64,000 bases of DNA, taken from assembly GCA_963931925.1 (NCBI GenBank), contig OZ007570.1:1306001-1370000 (forward strand), in the 5' to 3' direction. The stretch is from Onchidella celtica (taxonomy: Eukaryota > Mollusca > Gastropoda > Systellommatophora > Onchidiidae). Positions 1 to 11,620 of the stretch are shown piece after piece. A program made the position numbers and the translations under genes. The notes below the pieces were generated by a model. That model saw nothing but the letters and a program-made list of their open reading frames with translations, ran no database searches and had not been told where the DNA came from. Each line of letters opens with the position of its first letter. Within the stretch, counting starts at the first letter, position 1.

Positions 1-221
1 CAATGAATTCGCATCTTGTATGTCTTACAACTTGGGAGCTACAAAAGGTGCATCCAGTACATCGAGGGCTGTACCTACGAGAAGAGCAACCTTATTCTGG
101 CCAAGGCTCTTCTCCGCTTTTCAAGACTAAGAGCTACTAACATGTAGCAGAAGTATTTAAAGAAGGGTCACACTATAGCGGGATGTGACTGCGTGCATTC
201 AGCAGTATTGTTCCACCGCAC

Positions 222-223
<2 letters not shown>
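1..223. other. unassigned DNA
   Basis: I see no gene, RNA or repeat signature in this stretch ahead of the GA microsatellite. Confidence 0.4.

Positions 224-293
<70 letters not shown>
224..293. repeat. (GA)n microsatellite
   Basis: About 70 bases of almost uninterrupted GA dinucleotide. The reading frames crossing it on either strand are low-complexity (Ser-Leu or Arg-Glu) and are not genes. Confidence 0.95.
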
Positions 294-296
<3 letters not shown>

Positions 297-658
297 AGGA
301 AGTCAGGGAGAACAAAGAGAGGGGGCTGGGTGAACGAGGAAAGAGATAAAACGTGAGAGCGAAAAAAGGAAAGAGAAAGAAATAAAGAAAAGTGGAGAGG
401 AGGGCGGACGGGTGAGAAGGAGAGAGGGGAAGGGGAGATGGGTGAAGAGAGGGAGGGCCGAGAGATGACACCTGGTAAGAGGAATTATATAGAAGGAAAG
501 AGGAAAAAGGGGGAAAGCATGGAAGGAATGGATGAATGAAAAGGCGGAAAGAATGAGCCGAAAAGGCTGAAAGAGAAAGTCTGCAGGTTTTTGTTTTTCT
601 TTTTTATAGTTTATTTTCAATTGATAACCCGTTTTTTTTAATTCCCACAATATAAAGA
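294..658. other. purine-rich unassigned DNA
   Basis: A GA-rich, degenerate purine tract follows the microsatellite to about position 580, then AT-rich sequence up to the edge of a TIR repeat. No coding or RNA signature is visible. Confidence 0.4.
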
Positions 659-1080
659 ACTAGATAACCTAACGGGCATTGCCCGGAATAAACAATCATG
701 TGCTCCCCCCCCCCCCCCCCATCTCTCTCTCTCTCTCTCTCTCTCATATAATAATAGTAATAAACTACAGTCTTGCTTCAGAACTCATGCGCACCAGAAC
801 ATTACACACCAAACTGAACGCTTGATACGGTTTCTTTTTATGACATGCACGGTACTATATATATTACGAAACAAACATGCAAAAATACAGATGTTACATA
901 GCAATAAACATTGTTATTTTTTTTTAATATATGCTTGAAGTAAACAACTTTTAATTATAGCCATCATCTTCCTTATCTCAATTGCCACCTTCCTGCCAAA
1001 TTTAAGGCCTGAAGAGTGTATAGTTTGGTCAGTGACTCATGCCAAAGGTTGCAAGTTAGTGAAATATTAATAGATTGCCC
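659..1080 (+). mobile_element. TIR (MITE-like) element, copy 1
   Basis: This stretch is nearly the reverse complement of 55569-55996: the two share long collinear blocks, including the motif around CATGCGCACCAGAACA and the block with CATCATCTTCCTTATCTCAA. The left end reads ACTAGATAACC followed by CGGGCATTGCCCGG, the same terminal motif found at both ends of the other copy. The right end here is decayed. There is no coding capacity, so it is a non-autonomous element. A C-run plus CT microsatellite at about 703-746 lies just inside the left end. Superfamily is not assigned because no clear target duplication is seen. Confidence 0.75.
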
Positions 1081-2514
1081 ATGCATTGTATGTTTTTTAA
1101 TGTTTTTATGTGTCTATATGGAACGTCTTTAACGTCTTCTAGTTTACTTCATTGCGGTTACCCGTCTTCCATTTTCTCCAAATATTTTTCCACTTTTACT
1201 AAATTCACTTTATATCCCTCCTGTCGCTATACAACTTCATCCATGTCTGGTACACACCTGATTTGCCCTCGAAAACTAGCCTTCACAAAGGCAAAACGAA
1301 AACATGCCTGGATAAAGAGGTTTGCTGGCCAGTGAGAGAGGGGAAATGCGCACAATAAAACCGCCTTAAGGATAAGGAGGTTTTATCGTGCGGATTTCGG
1401 GTCAGCAAACCTGCTAAACACCTAAAACATAATTGTAATCATAATCATCAGGATGAGACATCAGGCAGTGTATTAAGTTGTAAAAGCAAATGTATACTAG
1501 TGAGAAAATTTCAAGAATCTGCGACCTGTGGTTTTGAATAAATCACTTTTTTCCTTCTCCTGTAAAATTTCCCAAACCAGCTTTGTGAGGTTTTATTATG
1601 CGGACGACGACATGTAGCTTAGTTAAGCCACCTTCGTTGAACAGCCGCTGCAGTGCACATGAATCACTATTGTTCTATTTTTTTTTTACACTTGAAAAAG
1701 GTGAAAGCCGAAAATTTGTGTATTTTCCTGTCTTCTCTTTAGTTTGCTTTGTATCGTTTGAGTTTTATTTCTCACGCAGGGCTTCGCTACATACAACTTT
1801 TTCTTTTTGCCCAATTTTGACAATCACTGAATTAGTAGGGAAGACGCCGGAAGGAGTGATGCATGCAAGGCTAACCTAGCGTCCTTTCTGGTCTGCTGTT
1901 CCAGGCGAATAAGCTCCCGTCTCTCCCCTTAGCACCGAACAGCACGTCGATGCGCCTCCCTACGATAATGAGTGTTTCACGATGCACTTCGGGTGGTTTA
2001 TAGACAGTCCGCGCATATACGCACCGTCGGCGGAAGTTACGCAAAGCGGAGGAATTTGTCCGTTATCGCATTATTTTGGATCGCGCTTTGTGGCGATTCG
2101 GCTATGTCAGATACGAAAGTGACGTTGGAACTGCTGTCATTACGGAGCCAAAACTTTTGAACCTTTCACCTGGAAACAAGCTTTTTTTCACGATATGAAT
2201 GGATTTTCATGACATATTAACCTTTTTTTCGCGCGAATTTGATGGCCATTTTTTTCTGCTCATGACTGTTGTGTTCACTAATCTTCATTTTTCAACATGT
2301 GGTAAAACCCGATTTCGCTGTGGTAGCGTAGCGTCCTTGTGATAGTGTAGCGCCCTACTTTTTCATGTTCGCATGGCCTTTATCGAAGTGGGGCTGCCTT
2401 CCCGATTCAGAACTTTACAATCAGATTAATCTTCGTTCCGTAACCCTGTTGGTACAACACTATTGTGAACAAGACTTTATTCTGACAACCTATGAACATT
2501 TATGTTTTTTCTTT
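1081..2514. other. unassigned DNA with small dispersed repeats
   Basis: No convincing gene. A block at about 1770-1830 (CTTCGCTACATACAACTTTT and following) recurs in diverged form at about 13195-13240 and 43540-43590, so it belongs to a dispersed repeat. The short open frames in this stretch lack recognisable domains. Confidence 0.4.
1936..2001 (+). repeat. duplicated block, copy 1
   Basis: Starts near CCGAACAGCACGT and ends near CTTCGGGTGG. The same ordered motifs recur at 2946-3019 with substitutions and small indels, about 1 kb away in the same orientation. It is non-coding as far as I can see. Confidence 0.6.
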
Positions 2515-2945
2515 TACAAATATATGAATTTCCCGGCATTATCCGGGATAAAACTGTGAACCCACCCTTCCATCTCTCTCTCTCTCTCTTTTGGTCTAGA
2601 AAGCTTCCCATATTTTACAGTCGTACTGCAGATTTCATGCGCACCAGAGCACTATGCACTAATTTCTGGTAGGGAATTGCGCGCACTGAATTGAACGCAT
2701 AATAATACATCGTTTCCCTTGCGGTGAGCTTACTACAGGGAGCCAAAACAAAGATCGTTGTATTTTACTTTTTTACGACTTTTAATTTAAAAATACCTGA
2801 AACTTGAATTAACACAATCAGTCGATAGAAAAGCGATTGAACTGGATTTACTGACACGTAAGAAAATTAATTTTATAACTTTTGAAACTGCCATTTAGGT
2901 TGTAAAGTCGAGCAAAAAATGGGGCAAAACTGCAACACAATGAAT
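2515..2945 (+). repeat. dispersed repeat related to the TIR family, intact copy
   Basis: Begins with TTTCCCGGCATTATCCGGGA, a palindromic terminal motif like that of the 659-1080 element, and shares the internal CATGCGCACCAGAGCACTA block. It aligns over its whole length with the reverse complement of 15052-15284 joined to 19688-19898, where the same repeat has been split by an RTE insertion. It contains a short CT microsatellite at about 2574-2590. Confidence 0.7.
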
Positions 2946-3019
2946 ACCGAACAGCACGTAGGTGCGCGGAGTGTCCTTCGCTACGATAAGGTGTGCATTA
3001 CGATGCGCTTCGGGTGGCT
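2946..3019 (+). repeat. duplicated block, copy 2
   Basis: Partner of 1936-2001: the motifs CCGAACAGCACGT, CTACGATAA and CTTCGGGTGG occur in the same order. Function unknown. Confidence 0.6.
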
Positions 3020-3476
3020 TTTGCTAAGTAACTTTAGGCCAACGTGATGTCTATGCGCGGACTCTCTATTGTTTGCTTTTCTTAACTCTAGTGGGCAAGT
3101 GGGGACCGGTGTGGACGTGGTTTGTTTTTATTTTTCAGTGGATTTTCTTTGGGAATTCCAAGTTTTCAGAACTGGCGGCTGAAAGTTTGACTCTCGCACC
3201 ATCGTTCCGACACACACTCAACGCAAAAAGTAGCTGGCCATTCCACCCTTTCCTTTCCGCCATGTTTAGTTTTCAATTCGGTACACTTCGTGAATTATAT
3301 GCACCGTGGGAGTTCCTGACTCTAGTGTGTTCAATAAGCTCTTTGGTTTTTACCACATCTACAGCAATAAAACAGAAAACTTTACGACATCCTCAGCTAC
3401 TCCTCCATAAATTACAAACGTCATACATTTTTATTTCCACGATGAACTTTTCAGGACATCGAGCTATAAAATTTAT
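3020..3476. other. unassigned DNA
   Basis: A 149-residue open frame overlaps this stretch, but it is hydrophobic with no recognisable domain and is probably chance. It leads directly into the 5'-truncated LINE. Confidence 0.35.
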
Positions 3477-6400
3477 CCTGACATTAGAAATCATGAAGAT
3501 TTTACTTCAGAGATGTCGTTGACTAAACCTGATGTAATCATCGGAACAGAAACATGGCTAAACGAAAATATAAAAACCAGTGAAATTTCAATTAATGATG
3601 ATTATGAAATCTACAGAAATGATAGGAAGAAGAGAAGGAGAGGTGGGGTCTTGATAGCAGTGAAGAAGAACTTAGTGAAAAAATACCTAGTGAGGAAGCA
3701 GGAGAAACTGTTTTCTGTAAGATTAGAGTGCAGGGTAAACCTCCACTTGTTGTGGGTGCAGTCTATCGACCTCCTGGTAGTGACTTGGAAACTAGTAAGA
3801 ACATTTGTAATGAACTTCTCAGTGCCTACCAAAAGAACAAAAAGGCTACCATCTGGATAGGAGGAGATTTCAATTTACCTGATATAAACTGGGAAGAAGG
3901 AAATGTGAAGAGTTGCCAAAACTTAAGAGAAATAAATGACCTATTTTTAGACAGTACTGCGGATATAGGCCTAGAGCAAGCAGTAAAAGAGACCACTCGA
4001 GGAGATGCACTGTTAGACCTATTTTTTACTAATTTCCCTAACCTTACAAGAGAGATCAAAATTCTTCCTGGACTAGGGGACCATGACATAGTCCAGATTG
4101 ATTCAGAACTGAAACCCTTTAAGAAAAGACCTATCAGGCGACAGATTTACCTATGGATTCAGACAGACGAAAATAATTTGAAAAGGGAGGCAGCAACTTT
4201 TGGCAGTTTCTTCATGAAATACCACTCTTCAAAAACTGACGCAAACAAACTCTGGGACTGTATCAAGTTAAATCTGAACATGATCATGGAAAATGTCCCA
4301 ACAAAAATGTCATCCACAAAAATTCACCAACCCTGGATAAATACTCTAACGAAAAGATTAGTTCGAAAAAAACATAAATGGTTCAAAAAAATGAAACAGT
4401 ACAACTCCGAACGAGTGAAAAACAAATATCTAGAAATTAAAAGATTGACCCAGAAAGAATGCCGGAAAGCTCATAATAATTATATCCATGAGATGATAAG
4501 TGATACATCTGATAACAGTAAAAAACTTTGGAGGTATGTGAAAAGTAAAAATAAAGAAAACTTAGGAGTAGCCGCACTGATCGATGAGAGAGGGCACCCA
4601 CAGCAAGATGCCCAAAAAAGAGCCAATATCTTAAATACTCAATTTTGTAAGGTCTTTTCCGACCCAGGGGGTGTCTTCTCGGGAGAGCTGAGTGGTGCCA
4701 AACTGCCGGATATGGATGAAATATATGTCACAGAAAATGGAGTACTGAAACTTTTGGAAAACCTTAACGAAAATAAAGCTACAGGGCCTGATGGAATTCC
4801 CGCCAAATTACTGAAACTCTGTGCCAAGGAAATTGCCCCCGTTTACACTTTGTTATTTAGAGCTTCAATTGAACAAGGAAAAATACCGGAAGACTGGAAA
4901 AAAGCAAATGTAGTACCCATTTTTAAGAAAGGAAATAGAGCTAGTCCTGAAAATTATAGACCAGTCTCCCTGACATCAATATCCTGTAAACTGTTAGAGC
5001 ATATCTTGCACACCAGCATCATGAAGCATCTCGAGAGACACTCGGTTTTAACACATGTACAGCATGGTTTTAGAAAACACAGGTCGTGTGAGTCCCAGCT
5101 GGTCACAACTTGCAATGATTTTGTTAATAACTTGAATAACAACAAGCAGACTGATACCATCTTATTAGATTTCAGTAAAGCCTTCGATAAAGTGCACCAT
5201 GCTAGTCTATTGACTAAATTAAACCATTATGGAGTTAGAAACAGTACTTTGAAGTGGATTAAGTCTTTCTTAGAAAACAGAACACAGATAGTCGTCGTTG
5301 ACGGAAAGTCATCCAATCCTGCAGCTGTTCTCTCGGGAGTACCCCAGGGTACCGTAATGGGCCCCTTACTATTCCTAGTTTATATTAACGATATGCCAAG
5401 TAAGATCTCTCCAGGCACTAAATTACGACTGTTTGCTGATGATAGCCTTCTTTATAGAATAATAAACTCAAAAGAAGATACGGAAATCCTACAGAAAGAT
5501 CTAGACAGTCTACAAAAATGGGAGAGGGACTGGCGTATGGAATTCCACCCCAATAAATGCCAAGTCCTGAGAATTTCAAATAAAAACCACAACATCACCT
5601 CAGACTACTTTATACACGACGAAAAATTGAGCGAAACATATGAGGCTAAATATTTGGGTGTAACATTGGACAGAAAACTTACATGGAGCCAACATATTAA
5701 TATCACATGTAACAAAGCAAACAGCATACTAGCATTTCTGAAAAGGAACATCTCTAACTGCGATAGGAAAGTAAAAGAGAAATGCTATAACACCTTTGTG
5801 AGGCCCTCCCTAGAGTATGGCTGCAGTGTCTGGGACCCCCATTGTCGAATAAATATAGACCAACTGGAAAGGGTCCAGAGGAGAGCTGCCCGCTTTGTGA
5901 CGAATGACTATACTAGAAGTAGTAGTGTAAACAAAATGATGAGAGACCTCGAGTGGACACCACTAGAAGAGAGGAGAGCAAAAAACAAAGTAAAAATATT
6001 TTATAAAGGCAGGGAAGGAAATATCCATATCCCACTGAACCACCTCACCATTAATACCAGAGGCAACAGAAGGAATAATATAAAATATAACATCCCAAGC
6101 TCACGGGTTAACAGCCATCTTTATTCTTTTTACCCTAGTGTCATCAGGATGTGGAACAACCTCCCGGCAGAAGTCCAAACACTATCGTCTGCAACGACTT
6201 TCGACAATGAATTAAAGAACATAATTATCCGTTGCAGCTACCATTGTAACTAAAGTGCGGGTTGTATTTCTGTGCACAATCTGGAAACCAAGAGATATTT
6301 ATACCAGAGTTATTATATACAAAAGATTTTACACAACTAAGATATTTTTTAATGGTCTTAAAATCTATGAAGGTTTTACCCTGCTTTTAGCCTCAGAGGA

Positions 6401-6489
6401 GCGACGTTGAGACGCATATAGTAGTGCAGTTGGGGGAATCTTCTAGACGTGCCAACTATGAAAGAAGAAGAAGAAGGAGAAGAAGAAGA
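3477..6489 (+). mobile_element. 5'-truncated non-LTR retrotransposon (CR1/Jockey-like)
   Basis: Contains most of an apurinic endonuclease domain followed by a full reverse transcriptase and C-terminal region, then a 3' UTR of about 210 bases and a (GAA)n-type tail at 6461-6489. No ORF1 is present and the endonuclease N-terminus is incomplete, so the copy is 5'-truncated, as is usual for LINEs. No clear target-site duplication was found. Family placement rests on the endonuclease-RT order, the lack of a visible RNase H and the RT motifs. Confidence 0.85.
3513..6253 (+). pseudogene. LINE endonuclease-reverse transcriptase, one frameshift
   Basis: Encodes the nicking endonuclease and reverse transcriptase that copy the LINE RNA at its target site. 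The first frame gives the endonuclease start (PDVIIGTETWL, RGGVLIAVKK) up to about 3680. The protein then continues in another frame with GAVYRPPG, GGDFNLPDINW and GLGDHD (endonuclease), and NYRPVSLTSI, DFSKAFDKVHH, SGVPQGTVMGPLLF and FADDSLLY (RT palm; FADD at about 5432-5443). The long second frame is open upstream of any plausible start; an apparent start at 3728 is GTG inside the endonuclease. One indel near 3665-3690 therefore disrupts an otherwise open protein ending at a stop at 6251-6253. The copy looks fairly young but is not functional as sequenced. Confidence 0.85.
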
Positions 6490-9400
6490 CTTCCATTCAC
6501 GACTGACCCAGACTGCATCTGTAAAACAATGATCAAGAATCATGCATGTGTTCACTAAACAATACGCCCCGTGCACATATTGCTGCACAATTTTCAACCG
6601 CTGCTAAAAGAGCCCCCCCCCCCTCCCCGCCCCCAACACGCGCGCGCTTACATACACACATTAATTTTACTTTTTACTTTTTTTTTTTTTAATCCGTGAG
6701 ATGGCACAGATGGATTAAGTGCGGGATGGTGGATGGTTATAGTACACAATGGGGCGTGGCCTAGGCGTTCTAACTAAAACTTCTGAACGTCTAGGGTAAG
6801 GTTGCTGGGCTGACTGATCACTTGGTTCAAGAACTGCAAGGCATTCACTGGCCATTTCTTTGTCAATGGACATGTCAATTCAAGTTTATGTATTTGCATG
6901 GTTATGTTCTTCTGTACAGATAAATGTTTATGGCCTGCAACAGATGTTTGCCCGGACACAACCTGCGGGGGGGGAGGGGGGGGGGGAGAATCACTTTTCG
7001 TTCAAACCCAGGCGTGGCCCTTCCACTCACCCCCCCCCCTTCCCGTCAACGTATTCCATGTGACCACTATCTCACAAACATGTGTCAGCAGACCCACAGC
7101 TGCGACTCTTGTCCCGATGACAGTGACCAGTACTGCAGATGTCGGTCACAGCTTTCAATTTAAGGAAATAGAGGTGGGGGGGGGGGGGGGAGAAGGAGGG
7201 GGCGTCCAGATATATGCGTAAAAACTATTCTCTTTTTAGTTTAGTATTCGCTCCAAACCTATACCAGAAATGTGTCGATGAAAGCTTACACATAAATTAT
7301 AATGATCGATGTATGGCTGAACCAGTTTTGTTTTTGTTTTTTAAAACTTAACATACATTTTATTTTGTTGATGGTGGGCCTATTCGATACTGCATGATAC
7401 CTAACACCTGTGGGCAAATACAGAGAAATCAGGATGACGTATTTGCACTCCACTATTCTCTTTCAGACATCACCCACTCCGTGACTGACCAACAGGACCG
7501 CCCCTGACCGCCAGTCATTATGATTACACAATGGTCTGTACTGCAATGTTGAAGCAATGCAATAAATACCGGTTCTCTCTCATTACTGACAACTCCACTG
7601 CTTAATTCACCGTGCAATACAGTTACAAGTTACATAAATATGTTTCATTACACGGTGTCACACTGTCACAGGGCAACACGATCGTCACGTACACTGGTTG
7701 ACGTTATCTTTACTGTTTTTTTTCATTGTTAGTGACAGTTCTCTGCGCTCGTGTCGAGGGCCCTATCTGTCACGTGCTTTAAGGAAAGTTTACCAGACAA
7801 CAAGGGCCATCTATATGATCCGAGGGTTGCGTGTGTATGGTGGGGGGGGGGGTACATGGGAAGACGGTGGATCTGGTGGAATTTGATCAGGATCACGTGA
7901 TCATTTTTTTTTTTTAAATTAAAGAGTCAAACAGTCGCCATGCAAACCGCCACCTCGTACAGTGAGTCATCTGTAATGTCCAGGCCGAGTTACCGCGCAG
8001 ACTCGTCGTAATAAAATTGTTACGGGCCTCGTCCTCCTCTCCTGGGTATCACCATCGCTGACGGCCAACGGTTCCCCACTACGGCGTCGCCAAACACGTG
8101 TTCTAGACACCTGTTCAGATCGACCCGAGAAGTCCGTGAATGTGAAATGTGTATTGTGAACATCATGGTCACTTTTATCTGCAAGCTGTAGTCACAAAAA
8201 CCCAGATCAGGAAACTCAAATTCTTCCTCAGGGGGAAAGACAGTCCCCTTTCCCTCTCAAACCCTACACTTTGTCTGTCATTATCTTGGAGGAAAGGAAA
8301 ACAGAGCACACTGGCCAAGTACCACATCAGGGGATGCTTCAGAATGATTCATAACTGCAAGTACGTCTGTAAGGCGTGGACAGACCCAGCCAAAAGCAAC
8401 AGACCATTACAGGTCGGAGGGAAAGTTCAAAATGTCCTGACAATTTCATAAACTATCCAATATCACCGTGATCTTGTAGTTTCCAACGTATGCGCCTAAT
8501 GGCCAACAAATATTTTCAGATGGGGTCATTTAACTTAGGAAATGAAGTCTTTCACATAATGTAAATGTGGCGTGGGTAATAACCAAAATTCATAGAATAG
8601 CATAATAATACTTGTACTGAAACCTGCCAACGATTTGAGCTCTTTCACATGTAAAGAGTGGTTCATACACGTATATCAACATCTATGTTGGAATTACACT
8701 GGGCCTGGGTAACACATGTTGCAGTATGTAAGCTGTACTTTGGTTTAACTTTCTGATAAATTGTTTCAACAGCTGTGGAGTTCGTGATCGGCGGGTCAGT
8801 CTGTTTGTCCGCACACATACTTACACAATTATAATTACAAATGGGAAATACATAGATCTAATTTTGTAGATTCATTAGTTAAACCATTAGTCAACAAGCG
8901 AGTGTGAACAGTTCTACAGTAAATATTACGTACGTCACTTTGAACCAAACAATGCTGGTGTTGTATCGCACCAAACAATACTGGGGTCATTTCGCAGCGA
9001 ACATGAGCCTACTGGTGCTATATCACATCAGACGACACAACCGATGTTTTTCCGAACCAAAACTTGACTACATTATCGGAATATCATTTACAGTCACTTG
9101 CGTTTATAATTTTTCCTTTATGGAGAATCAATACCAAATAAATCATTTCACAGTAACTTGTCACTCTTCCACCAATACAACTTACAACAGTACTGAAAAG
9201 TGAAACGCACGAGCCGAGACGAGCAGCAAATCCGTCACTGAAAAGATGTGCCACAAAATGGCTTGCAAGGATGACAGTACAGTACAGGCCCGACTGCCAC
9301 TGTGTTTATCTCTCTTATCTCAGTACTCATAAGGGCTCTGACTGCCCTTGATGCAAGACTCAAGTGATAAATCAGGGTATTTGAAGTGTAGAAATGTGAC

Positions 9401-9930
9401 GTAAGTTTGTAAGTTGAGCCGACTGCTTATCAGTGTTTGTACCCAGCCACCAACCCCGTTTCATCCTAGGCCCATTTATCCCCAAGATATTTTACAGAGA
9501 ATTACCAACTGTCACAGTTGTTGTTGTTTTTTTAAAATCTTTTTGTAATCCACTGAATTCCCAGCGAATGTTATCATGTCTGACATGGTCTAGGAAATCA
9601 TATCTCCCACTGTGGTCAAGGCCAGATGAAGCTGAGAGCCTGACAAGCGTACGGCCATACCTGACCCAAGAGAAGCCCCAAACTATGGCATACCAGCGGT
9701 TCTAAAATGAACAACTTCCTACCCAAAAATCTAGTCACGTGTTAAGTCCCCAAATAAGCCAAATTTGACCCTATCATGCAAACACAGGACTGTGTTCATT
9801 TGTTTATGTAATGATGCATAAGATATGTGTACCATGTAGTACTATGCTCTTAAATGCTCTGTGGAAGTGAATTTCCTTCCTGGGATCATAAAATGATTCT
9901 CATCTATCTCCTCTACGGCTGGTGTTATTG
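6490..9930. other. unassigned DNA
   Basis: No convincing gene or repeat over about 3.4 kb. G runs occur at about 6966-6987, 7175-7203 and 7840-7852, and a C run at about 6609-6623. At 7056-7163 a plus-strand frame ends in a Cys-rich peptide (eight cysteines in about 30 residues, with YLTNMCQQTHSCDSCP) before a stop. It could be a terminal exon, but no clean acceptor or family match supports it. Confidence 0.35.
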
Positions 9931-10211
9931 GTACGGGCGTACCTCAAGCGTTTTGCACTAGGGGCCCGTACGAATACGTCCCTATCCCTAAGCCCGTCCT
10001 TATCCTCAACCCTAAATCTTATCGCATCCCTAACCCTGTCCCCCTACCCTTTCAACCAAAACAACAGGAGGAAAACAAGAAGAAAATCTGAAAGAATAAT
10101 TAATTAAGCCTGTTGTTGGGAACACTTCAGGAGGAGCTCTCTAGATCTGGAGTCACAAAAGGCCTTAAAAATACGTGCTCCTAGTGCAAAAAGCTTGGGG
10201 GGCGTACGTAC
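9931..10211 (+). mobile_element. TIR (MITE-like) element with GTACGTACG ends, copy 1
   Basis: About 281 bases bounded by inverted ends: the left starts GTACGGGCGTACC and leads to GTTTTGCACTAGG; the right, read in reverse, starts GTACGTACGCCCCCCAAGC and leads to TTTTTGCACTAGG. The interior (CCCTACCCTTTCAACCAAAA, ATCTGAAAGAATAATTAATT) recurs at 36045-36278. There is no coding capacity. Confidence 0.7.
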
Positions 10212-10352
10212 TTGTAACAACATTCTTCCTGTAATAAGAGTAATATGTGTCTGACTGCACAAGGCATCTTCAGCGGAATGAAAAAGATTAATCAGTTTCT
10301 ACTACCTGCGAGTGTTCAGATGGATTGGCGATGGGATAATGGATCTGGATAT

Positions 10353-10403
10353 CTCCCTCCCTCCCTCTCTCTCTCTCTCCCCTCTCCCTCTCTCCCCCCC
10401 CCC

Positions 10404-10456
<53 letters not shown>
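10353..10456. repeat. (CT)n microsatellite
   Basis: About 100 bases of CT repeat with a C run near its middle. Open frames across it are low-complexity artefacts. Confidence 0.95.
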
Positions 10457-10984
10457 GCTGTGCGTGTATTGGTGTTATAAACAGCCACTGCACAAATCCT
10501 TGCTGAACCAGTGAACCAACAAGGGAGTTGCGGGGTGTCCTTTCAACACAAACCTGTTTGGTTTCCACGCCTTTTCAAACATTGAGCATATCGAACTTAT
10601 CAATATTTCCTCTAATTATTTCATGCGTTTCCTTCGCAAGTAATCAATTTTCCATTCCTCAATATCGTTCACACTTCCTACCCGGGATGTATTTATAGTG
10701 TACTTATATGTCCATGCAACAAATTGATCAAGATCTTCTACAGGACGTGATACAATAGAGTGTAACAATTTGCATGGTTGCTCTCTATAACAACAAGTGT
10801 ATCGAAGTGCTGCGAATAACAAAGTGATTCATGTCTCTGTTTGTTTTGTGGGTGGGGGTAGGGGGTGAAGGGGTGGGGGCTCTTTTCAGCACGACGAGCC
10901 TATGAAAAAGTCGATGCCCTGTGCATCTTGCAGATAACCAGAGAATGGGGGCCCTTAACAACTCTGGCAGGAACTGCTTGTAGA
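10457..10984. other. unassigned DNA
   Basis: Nothing recognisable. A G-rich patch lies at about 10850-10880. Confidence 0.4.
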
Positions 10985-11065
10985 CCTGGTCTAGCCCGGG
11001 TTTGAGTCAGGGAATCCTGCAGCCCGTGCCATGTGCTCTAGCCACTGAGCCAGTGTGCCCCTTTA
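10985..11065 (-). repeat. tRNA-like SINE head (possible)
   Basis: Read on the minus strand there is an A-box-like segment (TGGCTCAGTGGCTAGAGC) followed about 30 bases later by a weak B-box-like segment (GACTCAAACCCGG). The spacing resembles a tRNA-derived SINE head, but the B box is imperfect and no cloverleaf closes, so it is not a tRNA gene. Confidence 0.35.
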
Positions 11066-11426
11066 CTGGCAAGCACAGATCTTGGGTTTGTTGCCGGTTG
11101 CATTACCTGTTTTTGCGATCTCTCATTCTTCTCACTTTTCTTTCTCTCCGTGTTTTAAAGGACTTTTGAACGACTTTTCCGTGAATTTCTAACAGCTGGA
11201 GATCAGAGTGGTAAAGTGTCATGGACGAGGCAATTCTCAACAGAAAAGATACTACATGTATTTCAAACCAGTCAAGTTTTGCACCAGGGACATCCTCAAA
11301 TAGGTCCAAAGAGAAACGTTTCATCAAGACTACGGGAGAAGGAGACTCTAAGATTACATCAGCTTATTTATCTACTACAGATAGAGCTGATTTGTGAGAC
11401 GAGTATTGGCATGGTGTAATTTGATA
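11066..11426. other. unassigned DNA
   Basis: Nothing recognisable before the hAT MITE. Short open frames on both strands have no domain features. Confidence 0.4.
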
Positions 11427-11434
11427 GTCTAAGG

Positions 11435-11612
11435 CAGGGGTCACCAAACTACGGGCCCGCGACGTCAGTTCATCCGGCCCGCCATGGTACTTGATTTTGT
11501 TTGATAAAACCAGGGATATCTAGAGCTACAGGATGGACAATTGCTTATGCGGCCCGCGCTTGTAAGTCTGTCAGTTATCCGGCCCTCTGTGACAAAAGTT
11601 TGGTGACCCCTG
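11435..11612. mobile_element. non-autonomous hAT element (MITE)
   Basis: A 178-base element with perfect 16-base terminal inverted repeats (CAGGGGTCACCAAACT). It is flanked by 8-base direct repeats that match at seven of eight positions (GTCTAAGG at 11427-11434, CTCTAAGG at 11613-11620). CAGGG ends and 8-bp duplications are typical of hAT transposons. There is no transposase, so it would need one supplied in trans. Confidence 0.85.
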
Positions 11613-11620
11613 CTCTAAGG

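Noticed and set aside
199..471. Open frames through the GA tract on the minus strand
   Set aside because: Low-complexity Ser-Leu frames produced by a dinucleotide repeat.
3073..3522. 149-residue plus-strand open frame
   Set aside because: No recognisable domain; it overlaps the truncated start of the LINE and looks like chance.
10985..11065. A tRNA gene on the minus strand
   Set aside because: Box-like segments are present but the B box is imperfect and no acceptor stem closes; a SINE head is the better reading.
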